Notes: generated from the letters alone by a model not told the origin. Counted from the first letter of the stretch, positions 20,882 to 33,969 are shown. The stretch: DNA of 64,000 nt from Gautieria morchelliformis (GCA_015179125.1 WHVA01000047.1:298835-362834), one strand, 5' to 3'. Program-made: numbers and translations.

Positions 20882-21743
20882 CTACTCGAAAAAACTGTCT
20901 GCGGGAATAAGCCTTTTGAAAGCCTCGTAACATTTGACTATGATAACTCTATTATCAAGTGGCATCATCCCCTCCGATGTTTGCTTGTCCATCCTCAGGA
21001 CTTCTGGATATACTCCTTCACAACTGTCTTGATGGTGGGGGTCTCCCAAGGATAACCGCCTCAGATAGCTCCTCTGTATCCAGTATCAAGTAGAATGCAG
21101 GCGCAGTGCCATGCATGACGATCCCAGGGATTATCTGTCCCAAATAAGCTTGGTAAGGTAAAGAATGTTAGAAAACTAACGAGCTTACCATTTCCTTCAG
21201 GCGAGGAAGTTTGGCTTTTCTCCTCAACCTGTTGTTGTATTGGAAAGCACCGATCACTTCTGTGATCAGCTGAGGAGTCACGTCTGAGGTATTTTTCACA
21301 GTTTTATCCTCCTGTAGGAGCATGAGGATGCTACTAGAACTGTCTGACAAATAGACATCGGGCTTTGCATAGGTTTCCTCCCCACACATAGTGAGGGGGA
21401 GCTCCTTCCAGATGCTTATGTACCGTGTCTCGGATGTGTAACGAAGATGGGACAGAAAGGTGACAGCAAAGATATCCACAGTGGCCACATTGGGAGCAGA
21501 TGAGGCAAGATATAGGAGCTTGGCAAGGTCCCTAGTGAGATGGTCGTTGATATCTTCTCCGTTCTCCTTTGTCAGAAATTCAGAATTGATGGGGATCTGA
21601 GGAAGGCTTGGAATTAAAAAATGCGGGGACATCGCAGGGCAGGATTGTAATGGAATAGTCGAGTAATTCAGCACTTGTCCAGTGACACCCTGATTTCGCT
21701 GTGCGTATTCTGCGATCGCTGGCCATGGTGGTGTGGGAAGCAA
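20882..21743 (-). pseudogene. Decayed Agaricomycete protein of unknown function
   Basis: The minus frame 21743-21168 contains KPDVYLSDSSSSILMLLQEDK and TPQLITEVIGAFQYNNRLR. These match a pattern I associate with a widespread uncharacterised Agaricomycete family (an LLLVQEDK ... QLIAEAIAAFQ pair). An intron (GTAAGC...GACAG) follows KEM, then IIPGIVMHGTAPAFYL and LSEAVILGRPPP. Two frameshifts separate this from VVKEYI and from RMDKQTSEGMMPLDNRV, IVKCYEAFKRL, with a stop at 20882-20884. The start is not visible. Confidence 0.55.
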
Positions 21744-21835
21744 ACAGAATGTTATGGAAGCCTCATTACCGAGTAAACATTTATAGTGACTCCTGCCTCA
21801 GAATTATATTTCCTCTAAGCTATACCTAGCATCTT

Positions 21836-21922
21836 GTCTGCGTAGCTCAACGGTTAGTGCTTGTGTGTGCATATAACTTTTCTCACCCATCACTGCACTC
21901 ATTCAATTCGCGTGGGGCACAC
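21836..21922 (+). tRNA. tRNA-like remnant (possible SINE head), degenerate
   Basis: The sequence has an A-box-like TAGCTCAACGGTTAG spaced as in a tRNA after a 7-nt stem candidate, and a weak B-box-like TTCAATTC about 55 nt later. The D-stem pairs only partly (GCTC with GTGC) and I could not draw a convincing anticodon stem. It abuts a solo LTR. This is probably not a functional tRNA. Confidence 0.22.
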
Positions 21923-21934
21923 TTGTTGTATATG

Positions 21935-22481
21935 TGTAAGAACCCGGCCTTTGGCCGGTTACTTACCGGTATAACTTTCTTCCGAGCCCAAGCCTTGTGA
22001 TACTCGTGCCTGAGTACATATGATTCTTATCCTGCACCCGAGCCCGAGCTAGAGCTAGAGCTCATATCCGACCTTGATCCATGCCCGTATCCCCTTAGTT
22101 ACTGATTCTGCTCCATCATGCATCATTCATATATTACTCGCCCTGACCTCGCCCTGATCTCCACTAATATGTTCGCCCTGACTCGTACCTCACCCCCGTA
22201 TATAAACCCCCCTGTATGCATTCCTACTCCTCAGTCTGAAAATCAACTATCGTATAACTTCGATCCTTAGTTAGTTTCTAAGCCTCACCTCTTAAGCCAA
22301 ACCTCGCCTCTTATTCGTTTGCCTCCGAAGTTGGGACTCGTGTGTAGGGTCGGCGCAGCACATAAGCTGAAGCCTAGTCCCTCTCTGACTTCCCCATCCA
22401 AACCTCGCCCCGTAACCTTGGACCGTACCTCGGGTTTCACTCCCGACCTCAGTCAACCTTACGACGGATCGTATCGTAACA
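21935..22481 (+). mobile_element. Solo LTR, third family (D)
   Basis: A 547-bp LTR bounded by TGTAAGAACC and CGTAACA, with a perfect 5-bp duplication ATATG (21930-21934, 22482-22486). A TATA box (gtatataaac near 22198) supports plus orientation. It has no internal copy in the window. Confidence 0.9.
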
Positions 22482-22651
22482 ATATGCCTACATAACAAAT
22501 AACTGTACTTGACTGCATCACACTTTATATATACCTACATAATAAATAGCAATACATGTCTGGCTGTAACATTTCACAAATTTACCAGACTTAACAAAAA
22601 TGCCTTGTATAACATGTAAACTTATTACAGCATTGGCACCTTAACACTTAA

Positions 22652-24277
22652 GGAGGGTGTTTGGAACTACTATAATATCAGATGATTACTAATAAAAGTG
22701 ATGTTCCCATAAAACTCCATCTTCAAATAGTGATATCTTTTCTGAAACTATTCTATTATTAAAAAGCAATTCTGGGAAATAGCTCTCCATGTTACATGCT
22801 AAACAATTAAAGGTCATTTAATAGAATCCATTGTATATGATTTCCTTCTGTTTATAGATATCTGTTAATACTTTTGTTGGTACTCCATTTTTTAAAAACT
22901 AAACTGCAGTTCTTTCCATGTAAAATATGTAAGATATTATTGGAGATTTTCATGCTACAACCTGTCAAGATTGGTTTTCAAGCGTTAATATCGTGTATTA
23001 GTGAACACAGCGAATGCCCGATTAACTTGTGCGAATAAGTATGCCGTTCGGCGAATAGGTGAACCAATGAATGTTCACAAGGTAAGAGGGTTTTGCCTAA
23101 ACGGGGCTCGCCCTATCTACAGTCGTAGCGAAATAGCCCGTGGCTCTTGACGATGTAACGTGCAAGGTCCCACGGAAGGGCTGTCTAAGTCTCGACAATC
23201 CCTTCGCTGGCGAAGGTGCTCCTTCGGAGCCCTTCGCCAACAGCACAGAAAATGGTTCGAAGGCTAAGGTAACGAAGATGAAGTATGAGAACTCACCAGT
23301 GATGCCTAAGTCCTTTGCTGGTTGAAGATAGAAATCTCCAAGAGAAGGCTTAAGACGATGATCACAGTGAGGTCAAGTTTGCACAAGATGGACGACGTAT
23401 GATAATTGAACTGGGGAATATACATGCGAATGTGAACTACTTATATCGAATGCTCGTACGGTATCAGCGAATAGGAAAGAGGCCGTCATGAGTCAGGGTT
23501 GGATAGGGGTGCGCAGTCATGATACTAAGGAGATGGAATAAACATACAATAGAGTGAGGGAAGAATGCGAACGTGGAACGACGGAGAGTAAAAGGGGCGA
23601 AGGCACTTATGGACAAAACCATGTCTTGGGACCCGCATACATGCTACCCTGCACGGACTCTTTGTTGACTGGGTTGATCCCGCATGACTTATGGAAGGAC
23701 ACCCTGTGAACACACATTGGTCATACGAACACCCAATGGGGTTGGATTAAGAAGATGATGGGGCTAATGATGAACCATCATGCCAAGTGATTGGTATCGA
23801 TCATTTTTGATGGCGTGCCTGCTGGCGAAATGCGCGAGCAGTGAACAGCTAGGGAGTGACGAGGGGAACATGGAGGTAGCGCGGTAGGAGAAATAAACCA
23901 GTCATGACACAACCTTCCTAATTAAGCAAAACCGCCCAGGAATTCTTAGTATGTTGAATCAAATAGAAATATATTCTAGTTAACTCACCCATTCCAAGGT
24001 AACACATATGCATTTAAAGGTGTCAATGGCATACATGTGTATGAAATGTACTATCTAAGGGAGTCTACCTTTTAAAATTCTTAAAGTTCTAACTCACTAC
24101 AGTGTTTCATAATCTATTCATCTCTTAAAAGATGCTTTGTTTCATGATGTACAAATAAGTTTTAAAAATTCCAAAAGTTTTAAAATCCAAATTATGTTTA
24201 GAATAGACTCCAATTATTTAAATGGTCTTAAGGAGATATTAAAGTTTGATACTTCTTATAGTTTCCGAACAACCTCC
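22652..24277. mobile_element. MITE-like element with TAA duplication, split by a solo LTR
   Basis: Terminal inverted repeats GGAGGGTGTTTGGAACTAC (left) and GGAGGTTGTTCGGAAACTAT (complement of right) are flanked by TAA (22649-22651, 24278-24280). Without the LTR inside it the element would be about 674 bp and AT-rich with no ORF. The 3-bp TWA duplication suggests the PIF/Harbinger group; this assignment is inference. Confidence 0.72.
22963..23909. mobile_element. Solo LTR, fourth family (E), inside the MITE
   Basis: A 947-bp segment with TGTCA...TGACA ends and a perfect 5-bp duplication CAACC (22958-22962, 23910-23914). It is less AT-rich than the MITE around it. Orientation is not clear and no coding sequence is evident. 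Confidence 0.83.
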
Positions 24278-24280
24278 TAA

Positions 24281-25751
24281 ATTGAAGTTGCATGAATTGC
24301 GGGGGAAGGTTGAACAACAATGTAAATTGATTTAATGCATAACAATTAATCTCTCAACATTACTTATAATGTTGCCTATATGAATCCTCTTTCACACCGG
24401 AAAGACCATATGTTGATAGCTGTCTACCTGGTTGTTAGGTAGTTGTTAGGCCCTAGTCAGTAAAGATTAGGACATATCTAGTTAATCAGTACATGTCACT
24501 GCATGCTGACTCTATCAGTAAGTATCTACTTGATCATTACTTGTCAGTATAGTGCAAAACTGATCAGCTACCTCTTCATTATCAGGTCTGATAAGGCGGT
24601 ACCACAGCCTGATGGCTTGATGGGCCTTGTCGGGCCTGATATGGACTTTTGAGTTTTTCTGACAAACACAGTAGTGGAACACGCATGAGAGTGGGAAGAG
24701 GAGGGTTTATATCACTAAGAACGCCCAGAGAATCGCGCAAGAATAATTCTCCAACTTTTCACGTGGCGTGCGAGTTGCTTACACAGCTGATTTGTCTACG
24801 GTCATGCCGAGGCGAGGGAGGAACAAGGCAGAGATGCCAGGCGTGCCTGTTCCAACGATGAGATCGAGGTAATCGAAACGTTTTCCGCTCACTGCCCCTT
24901 ACTGTGAGACGCTTTTCGTGTGCGACGGACACCTTTCGACACACATGAGAGCCGGAGAGGAGAGGCCTCGGCCCTCGAATGCCGCCTCAGAGTGATCAGA
25001 GTGCGCGCGCGAAGATGAGTGCTACGTTCCACGCCGGCGGCCGAGCAGAGACGTTAGCCACAAACTCAGTCAGAAAATGATAAAGTTTGACTCAGAGGAG
25101 AGCACGGCACTCAGTGGGTTGATGAGAACAAGGTGCGATGCCGTAGCAGGCGCGCGGCCCCCAGCTGCGGCGGATCTCCAGCCACTTGCTTGTTTTGGCA
25201 CGTCGGACGGCAGGTGCCGAGCTGCGCTTCCGTAACTTTGTGGATTCGGTTGAATACTAGGGAACACGGTACACAACGGCCGTTCTAGCTGTCACAGATG
25301 TCGGCCCAGTGGGGATGTAGTAGGTGATGACTGGACATGAGGTTAGAGCTCAGTGTGTTTTATATTACGTGTTGGGTTCACGATGCATGTCATCCATCCA
25401 GTCTGGTTGAGCCACGGCAAAATCAAAGCTGCACACCGTCAACGAGGGTAAGTACTCGTGGTGGTGGCTTTAACCCCGGTCTCAGTTCCGTCCCCATCTG
25501 CCATCCCATGCTATAAGGTTCTATCGGTGGACGGTTCACCTTTAACATTCAGATATCTATCCCACTTAGTTCATAGTATACGATCACCATATGGCATCTC
25601 AACAGAGCGTGGATATTCAGGTTATATCAGACGGGTGAGTAGGTCGGGCCATTCAGTGGTGTAGAGTCTGACAACCCAGAAGTCGGGCTTTAACCTATGT
25701 GGACGTCGCCACCCTCGGTGTGTAAGGAGTACATGGACTGTTAACGTATCC
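24281..25751. other. Gene-free stretch
   Basis: About 1.5 kb between the MITE and the DUF6533-like gene. Base composition changes from AT-rich to moderate GC near 24650. ORFs here are short and show no recognisable motif. Confidence 0.4.
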
Positions 25752-27423
25752 CTGATCCAAGCAGCACTCCTCACCTATGATACTCTCTTGACTCTTCCAT
25801 CTGAGATTACCTATCTCTGGCACAGAAGAGTCAGATTAGGAACGGTCCTTTACCTGCTCGCTCGCTACCCTACCTTCCTTTTCTTTATTTTTACGTCATA
25901 CATTGGTATAGCAAATATCCCACTCGAGGTGAGACGGTTTGTTCGTGACATGTAGGCTGCTTACATATATCCATGCGCCCGGCCAGTATGACATTTGTGT
26001 CCTTTTATACATAATCTGATACCGAAGCAGTCTGTGCAATCCATTGGCTCATCTCACATATTCTCTAGGCATTGTGGCACTTTCAGGTGTAGAAGGCAAG
26101 TATATACTGGTAAGTCCTCAGATATCAACTTAGATACCTCTCCTTGCAGGACTCTTATTGGCGCGAGTATACGCCATGTCCCAGCACAAAGGGATGCGGT
26201 GGGTGCTTGGGGCCTTCGGTCTTCTTCTGTATATGGGCAGTTTCGGTTCGGAAGTGGTACGCACACTTCCCTCTTCAAGTTCAAGTGTGCCACTAATCTA
26301 TCCTCAAACACAATACGGTATTATAGCTTATCGCTGTCAGAAACACATGCAACCCCACAGCTCATGATATGGGTGCTATTATTTCGTGAGTGATGACAGC
26401 TGTTATTTTGAAACATGTCCTTATATTACTTTGTCAGGGGTGAGAAAACAAAAAATTTCTCATGTTCAGTTGCGGTTTAATAGACCATTTACTCCTAGCG
26501 GAAACCATAAATGATATTTTCATTATACTTTTTGACACATTGGTCGTTGTTGTGACCCTATACAATACCCTTGGGCTCGTGAGGCGCTCAAGAAAGTTTC
26601 AGATGCCCCCTCAAAAGTCATTGACCCAAACTTTGGCTGTACACGGTCTGTTAATTCATACTTACACTTTGAACTTGCTCATTGCTAGTCTAGGTCTCAT
26701 AAGATATGGGTATGTACTTTCTGGACACTGTCATTGAACTTTCCATCTAATACCGACTCAGATTTATATTGAGCATAACATTAACATCTGCCATTGCTTC
26801 TAAGGTACCGTAGTGTCCAATTTATGAGACGTACTGAGTACCATGTATAATAGGTTTTGAGAGTGAGTCTATTGCATGCATACACTTGGACGTCCAGTTA
26901 CACACAGGGTCAATAGAGCAGCATTGCAACAGTCCTTCCAGCTGTGCAGATTAGGTGAGAGCCTAGCTGCCTGGACACGAATTCATATGGCTAACGCTGC
27001 AGGTAGTCTGTCTGTCATAATCATTTGTCGCAGTCATCTTGCTCTTCAAGAGAGGGCTGCTCACCCTAATGGCACCACACATTCGGCACAGCATCCCGTA
27101 ACGAGCTTTCGTGCAGCCGCAGGACAGATTCACGATTCGCTCATAGAGGAATTCGGCGATCCGAACATTGAGGAGATTGGAACATCTGAAGCAGTTGAAC
27201 CTTACAGGGAGGACGACCCCTCGTCTGACGCAGTCATGGGACATGAGCTTGAGGAAATCCCTCGCGGCAGGGAAACTGCGGGCACTGTAGACGGTGATGT
27301 ACGTTCTGAACCTCGCTATGGTGAGTCATTGTTGTTGTTTCGGTGGTTCATGCCTTCTTGACACTCAAAACTATATCCATTGTAGTGGCGGCATCCACAG
27401 GGGAAGTATCACTAGAGGCGTGA
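25752..27423 (+). CDS. DUF6533-like multi-pass membrane protein
   Basis: Exon-like blocks match the layout of the large basidiomycete DUF6533 family. The first block (25752-25934) reads LIQAALLTYDTLLTLPSEITYLW, then LGTVLYLLARYPTFLFFIF, with donor GTGAGA. A block at about 26152-26260 has LIGARVYAMSQHKGMRWVLGAF, the family's 'RVYAxY' helix. A block at 26470-26710 has FDTLVVVVTLYNTL and further hydrophobic helices. After an intron comes FILSITLTSAIASK. A cytosolic acidic tail (27020-27320) ends, after a GTGAGT...TGTAG intron, in AASTGEVSLEA at 27423. The start codon and several splice sites are unresolved. The function of the family is unknown. Confidence 0.6.
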
Positions 27424-28464
27424 TGCGCGTCAGAGGACATGATACCGCCGGAAGGAGAGCAAGATTAGATGAAAGGCATCACGGAGAGGGCATAGAGGAA
27501 AGAGGTGTCAGAACACTGTATACCCGAACACCCATATATAAGGCTCGCAACGAATAACAGTATTATTTTGATAAAGGTATATTTGTAAGTGAGCGATTGT
27601 TTCGAACCACGAAAATAGCTTGAAGTATCAGAGGTTGAGCTGCGTTACGAGCGATGTTTGGAACAAGATACAATGTTTTTCTCTCGTCTCCTAGAGGTAC
27701 AAACGCGTCTAGATAGTGATTAAGTCGGTTCTTGTCACCCGCCCATCAGAGACCACGAGCACGGCTATGATTCATGTGGGAAGGCAGCTGCGTTCCTAGT
27801 AGAGTCTAGCAACAACTCGCTGTTATCATTGGCGTTGCGGGAGGACGGGTCGCCCAGCTTCGCGGCAGGCGCCACCTGGTCCATCGCTGCGAAGAACAAC
27901 GAGGAATTAGCGTCGATCACCTGGGCAGACCGCGAGCTTCGACACTTTCACTTGGACACTTAGTGCGAAGTGCTGGTCAGTGTCGGTACTCAACAGCACA
28001 CCCACATATCATAGTATCTCGCTACCTCTTCAAGTTGTGGCTTCATGTGCCACCGCAGGCCACCGCCGGCTCTATATGCTCGTTAGCCCTTTTCGCACCT
28101 GCTTTGCTGAAGGACACCGCCGTCGGAATTCGGTTCAGCTGTTCGCCTGACAGCCATTGGTGTGTGGACGGTTGTTGTTATCCCTTCCGGCCAATAATGC
28201 GTGTGTTGCCCCATACACTTCCTCACGAAATTTTAATGTGCCGTGCCTGTTTCGGCCAACACAAGAGACAGGAGCCAATATTATACAACTCCCACGGTCT
28301 CTTGTGCCAGTAGTGAGTGTCGCCCGGAACCGAACACTCGGAGGGCGATCCAAACCTGTGTATCACCTGCACAGCATATACTTATATTCTATCTGCCTAC
28401 ACATACATTCTCTTATCTTTAACAATACGGCACTGCACAAGAAATAATACACCATTTTATAAAA
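27424..28464. other. Mostly gene-free; possible orphan exon near 27803-27961
   Basis: A plus-strand open stretch (NSLLSLALREDGSPSFAAGA, then ITWADRELRHFHLDT) ends at TAG 27961. Its regular composition is exon-like, but it lacks a recognisable start or partner exon. The remainder shows nothing I can name. Confidence 0.25.
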
Positions 28465-31400
28465 TTACATGCTGACAGTGGCGTATCCAAAGCTGGAGCC
28501 TTCTAACCCTCGAGCAACCAGAGCAAATTGATTCGATGCATCGCGTATTCTCTTCGTAGACCGGGCACTACGAGTAGGTAAATCAAGCTGACAGCGAATT
28601 ATAAGGAAAGCGAATACGAACCTAGCCACCGTCTTCAAGAACTTTTCCTTGGATTCTGGGGATGCCTGACTAGGGATAAAGTAGGCCTAGAAGACGATTA
28701 GCAATAAGTACATCAAAGGATAGACAAACGGACAGAAAGCAGTGTCTCTCTCATCCACAGTCGACACTCCTCGGGACGCTTGAGTGAAATCATTGCAAGG
28801 AGATCAATCAAATTAGGTAGCGCGGATCGCGGAGCGACACCAGCGACACCTGAGAGCAAGGCGTGCACTATTGGTTTTCCATGCAGCGACATCAAAGTAT
28901 TTGCCTCCTCTGTAAGGTCGCCGTCGGCCAAACTGTTTCGAATGAGGCTAGCCTATATAGTAATAGTTAACACTCATACAACGCTATTCACTATGAAATA
29001 ATATTTAAGCGCACCAAAAATGTACATGCAGCCACGAGTGCATAACGCTCTTGAACAGCAAACGCACCCACCGCTGTTTGCATCAGAGTGGAAAATATTG
29101 CCTCTGGAAGTTGATAAAGCACGCGAGTGAAGTGGTGTGTAACCTGTGTCCTCAAAATGAATGTTATACGAATATTTCGTTAGGTTACAATTATACCATT
29201 TCCATGCAAGAGAAAAACGCTTGAGCAATATCGGGATTCTATTTCAAAACGAGTCAACATCAGCGCATGATTGATTAGTTTCATGTTGCTTACAGTTTCC
29301 ATGGCTTGCGTGCTACTCAGCACCTGAAAGCTAGGTCCCAGCAAAGCCGGCAAAGCCGTAAGAACTAGGTTCTGCGCTTCGGGTTTAGGCCCAAGGCTAA
29401 GTGTGGAGAAGGACGGCGGATCCAACTGCGCCAATAACATGCCAGCTAACGACAGCCACACTCCGCTAAGACATCGCTGGGCAGCTGCACAGGTGAGTTC
29501 CAGCAGGGGCCCCGGAGGTAGGGATATCAGCGTGGTGTCTGTTGGTAGACAAGTGATCGCTTTGAACAAATCACTTAGCGCCTGTAGTCATTCAGAATGG
29601 TTAGGACAAAATAAAGTTATAGGATTACCTACGTCTGCTGTTTCTACATCCGTCGACCATAGATGCATGGCACGTTCCAGCCCTGTCACCATCTCGGTAC
29701 GTAGTTTGACCATTCGAAGGTCTTCTCTAGCTGAGCACATTCGATCGAACTCAATCTGCGCCTTATTAGACTCCTCGAGCACAAACAAAGGCTCTGAAGC
29801 GCTAGTGAGTCCACGTGCGCATCCGGTAAGAGCGTGTAGTTGTTGTATGCACAAATTCCGAGCATCTTCAGGCAGCTATTCATATGCCATCATGTCAGTC
29901 AGACATGTCGCAATAATGTCAGATACTAACGTGTCCAGCCAACGCGATAGCCTCAGCTAGTTTCGCCACTACGGGAGTCATGATTGCCTGTGTGCCAGTA
30001 AATGACGTTGGACATTGACATAATATGTATAGTGTACCTCCACGGGCGAAATAGCCTCCTCTGGAGGAATGGCCTGGATGACGCTGGCTATGGACTGAAG
30101 AACCTTGCTCTTCTCCGTTTCCTAGTCATGCCATGGGGATGATTCCACGTACAAATCGTCATCTGAGAGCAAGAAAAGAACTTACGGGAATGGAGGCGAG
30201 GCCAGCATGGAGAGAGCCGAATGCGCTGATATGTGGCGCTAGCGCAACTCGATTAGCATCGCAAAGCTCTTTGAGAGCATTGGCAGCCGGCAAGCATAGC
30301 GATGGTTCGCTTAATGCCGCTACAACATATGAAACGACGCCCATTAGAAGCGTCCCATCCCGGGTAGTGAACCAGGTAGCATATGCTCCTAGACAATCGG
30401 TGTTTATAAATGTCCACACGGTCAAAAGGTAAGACCATACCGATGAGTTGAAGCATCGTCCGTCGAACACGATCCGAGCCAGAGGTGGGAAGTTTGCCAA
30501 GTACGTAAGGTGTGAACAGCTGTGTCAAGACAAGGTTATCCTCAACTGGAACCGCTTCCTGCGAGCACATAATGCAATGCAGGGCCCCTTCGACATTCTA
30601 CACAATGTGTGAATGAATGACTCAGCTTGAACTGCCACCTTGTCCTACGTACCTCACAACCTCGCTCATGTACGAAAGATAATTCTTCCGTGATGTACGA
30701 GATCAAATTATCCAACATGTGATCGCGTAGAACGTAGTAAGCGTTGACCAGTGTGTCGCCGACGTCTCTTCGATACCTAAATGGAGACGGTCAACCTAGT
30801 TACCCAAGTAACAAGGACAACTCACTGGGTAAACTTATCTATTTGGTCTAAGGGATATCTTAATTGGAAGTTACGTTCATGATCATAAGAACTGACCCTT
30901 GGACCACCCGCACAGCTCTTCTTTTCTAGGCCACGTGACCTTTCTTCTCAAAATTTCGACTAGCTCCTCGTAAATAGAGTGTGCATGCTCCCACTGAACC
31001 TCCTCGCTTCTTTGCCAGCCCTCACTGTCCTTACTGGGCTCACGATCACTTACAAAGTCGACGGACCACAGCGACTCCTGCAGCAGGTACCAGAATGCGA
31101 GGCATAGCTCGCTCTCTTCTTCATCAGCACTGAAGAAGCCTGGAAGACCGGTGTATCCCAACATGAGACGCAGAAAGGTTTGTGTGCGTGGTGCTGCCAT
31201 AGTGGCTGCAAAGTACAGAGTGCTATGGTCTCCAATGGCGCAAAGAAGCTTGCAACATGAATGTGACGTCTCGTCAATATAGCCCTCTGTACACTTGATT
31301 ACTCATAGAAGCGAAGTAAAGGCCAAACAAATACTCACGCGTGATACTTCGCTCATAGATTAACCTACCGTTTGTAGCCATGAAGTCAAGGAGTGGCTCC

Positions 31401-32534
31401 GTTAATACTTTGGTACCTGAACCGTCAGATAATGATGATGATGTCAGAATTTCTTGCAGGACGTCTGACGCAGGGATGAATGAAGCCTCGACAGAGAGCA
31501 ACGAAATCAACGTAGGGATGAGAGGGGTCAAATCACTAAAGAACGAAAAATGAAGATGTAAAAAAGAGAAACTGAAGAACTGGGCGATTGGACGAACTTG
31601 GCAGGTAAACCCCACGCGATCCACTTCTCCAAACATCCCAAGGCTGACCGAATTTCATTGGGTGAATGATGGTGGGTCGCAGAGTCCGTAATGGCTTGCA
31701 TGACCAGTGGCACTGCATCCAACAAACTCTGATTCATCGACATTCTGCGAGTTGCGACATGATGAAGCAGACCCTCCAGAGAGGGCGAAGTCGAACGCAC
31801 TTGGTCGTACTGATGAGATCAGATGTACGGACTTCTTCGGGTACAATAGAGAGAAAGTCCAATAGCTGTTCACGGGATGCACCGCGGCCAGAGAAATGAG
31901 TCACAGTGGCGAGAATCCAGTCTGGCCATTGAGACGGTCGCGTTGGGTGGAGTTTAAGGGCAAGTTGGGCGAGCTGCACAAATCTTTAGAAGGGTAATCT
32001 TCGGCGTCGTAGTAGTATACACACTTACTGCCACGTATAGTTTTCGTAATATCACTTTACTCCTTCCATTGGCAATCGACTTGCCCGTCAAATCCATCAT
32101 CACATCCTTCAGTGCGGCAGCATGGTCTTTAGGAAAAGAATCCCTATGAACGAGAACGCAACCTGAGTAGGAGAGCGAAGGCATTAGTAAACAACTCACC
32201 AATCCCTAACTATTTTCAATTGAGCCGTGTGAGCTCCAAAAAACTGAACTTGTGGGTCGGGATGGTCGAGGAAGGGAATAACCAACGCCCAAGCTTCAAA
32301 TTTTTTCTGAACTTCAAAGAGTTCCCATTGAAACCGGCGCTGGTCCTCTAAAGACGCATGAGCAGCGAAAGATTCTGTAATGAGCTTGGGCAAGGAGGAG
32401 TTTTTGAGACTGGGTCTCAAAAGAAAGATGGTTTGAAAGCTACTGACTCTGATAGCGTGTTCAATATCCTCTGGCTGCAGTACAGGAAGAAACCCAAGAT
32501 CGTTCATTGATAAATTAGGATTAGTAGTGTTCAA
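28465..32534 (-). CDS. Importin-13/Kap122-type karyopherin beta
   Basis: A nuclear transport receptor that binds Ran and carries cargo through the nuclear pore. The proposed start is ATG 32534. Exon 1 and 2 give the N-terminal HEAT repeats, with the family signature EAWALVIPFLDHPDPQVQFF and GAHTAQLKI. At least fifteen further short exons follow on the minus strand, separated by introns of about 50 nt. They include HSPNEIRSALGCLEKWI, LTPLIPTLISLLSVEASF, RTQTFLRLMLGYTGLPGF, LISYITEELSFVHERG, LKELCDANRVALAPH, EKSKVLQSIASVIQAIPPE, PVVAKLAEAI and ARGLEGSSFGYATVSM, ending at 28465. Roughly 1,000 residues are expected, normal for the family. No stop or frameshift was noticed in the exons. It is the clearest intact host gene here. 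Confidence 0.82.
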
Positions 32535-32869
32535 AGCAAGGCTGTATGGTATCAGCGTCTAAATTTATTGAGTTTGGTCACGTGATCATCGATGTAATCC
32601 TTGCTATCCGACACCTTTTGCCGAGCTTTCTCCGCGTATGATCCAATGGCTTAGCAAGCATATCTGCTTTCTTTCCAAGCAAAGGACTTCCGGCACCACG
32701 GCCCTACATCTAGTTTGAGAAATTACTCATGGGAGCAGATGCGCGAAGGTATCATGGCATTCGCAGCAACCTGTGTCACCGGCCTCATGCTCGACTTCAC
32801 CAATCGACTCGCTGCTCCATCCCGAGCATCCATTCCAACTGTGATGTCATCTCAAACATCTCCGTTTTG

Positions 32870-32918
32870 CTCCAACCACTGGCTGGGTCAAGTCACTTGA
32901 CCCAGCCAGCGGTTGGAG
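32870..32918. repeat. 49-bp near-perfect palindrome
   Basis: Two 24-bp arms (CTCCAACCACTGGCTGGGTC... and complement) with a single-base centre at 32894 and one mismatch. It lies about 340 bp upstream of the importin start. Confidence 0.9.
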
Positions 32919-33147
32919 TGGCAACACTGTCTCCATAATGGTGTTCGGTGTGCAGCTTTTCAATATGCAAAGAGTAAGTCAGGGTGACCAACTGAAGCAA
33001 TTACATGGCATAATGAGATACAGTGATGCAGACAGTGCGTAGTAATGTCGCCATCCTCCTTTAATGCTTAGCCTTTCTTCCTTGATCGAGTCATCGACCG
33101 CACGGATTTACATAAGGATGGCTGCTCCAAAATATTGAGCACTTGAA

Positions 33148-33392
33148 GTCATAGCTAGCAAGGGTTATGGCAGCCATACATCCACCAGTACTTCAAGCTT
33201 CAAGATCGGAAGTGGGATGATGCGAGGATAGCCCAGCTGCCGGTGGGTTGGTACGTTAAAGCTGATGGATATAATACTGGCGCGGAGGCAATGGATTGAT
33301 CGAGTGGCGCAAGGGCGGCCCCCACTGTTGAAATTAATTTGGATGTTGGCGGGAAGAGCCTTGCTTCAGAAAGTCTTCAAACCCGTGGAGTG
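33148..33392. repeat. Dispersed repeat, copy 1 (~245 bp)
   Basis: Closely similar to 47717-47972 in direct orientation, from 'aagggttat' through 'ttcaagatcggaagtgggatg' to 'aacccgtggagtgag'. The first copy has partly open frames (KWDDARIAQLPVGWYVKADG) but the second copy has stops in them. Nature unknown. Confidence 0.8.
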
Positions 33393-33969
33393 AGTAGTGT
33401 TCTCCGGGCTTGGGCTCAGGTCCGGGGTGGGGCCGAGCCCAGCCCTAAAAAAACCGAGCGCGGCCCGGCCCAGGCCTCCAAAAGCCCGAGGAGGAGGGCC
33501 GGGCTTCGTTTTCAGAAGCCCTGAGCCCGCCCCTTAAGCCCGGGCTTTTGGGCGCCATCGTGGATCGTCGTTTGCGAAGTCCAAAAGAGTGAACTAGTTA
33601 CAAAAAAGTTTTGAATTAGTTGAAAAATGTCTCAACTGTTTTTTCATCCCTCCACCTATCCTCACTCTCTAAATCCCAATGCCTCACGTAGTCATCGACA
33701 GCTCCGAATATGAAATCAAGGAGCTCGCCCCCGTACCGTGATCGATGACTCTGGGCGCTGTAAGCAGCATCACAGAGATTCAAATACTGAAGCTTACTGT
33801 AAACTTGAAGCCCGGTTCACCGATTCTGCGTTTCTGGCGGCCGCGCAGGCGTGCTGCTGCAATGCTTGCATGTCCTGCAGGCCCGGGGTTTTAACTTTGC
33901 AGGCCCCAGGGATGCGCCGGATGTAGAGAGGTCGCGTGCGTTGGACGTTTAATATAACTATGGCGGCTT

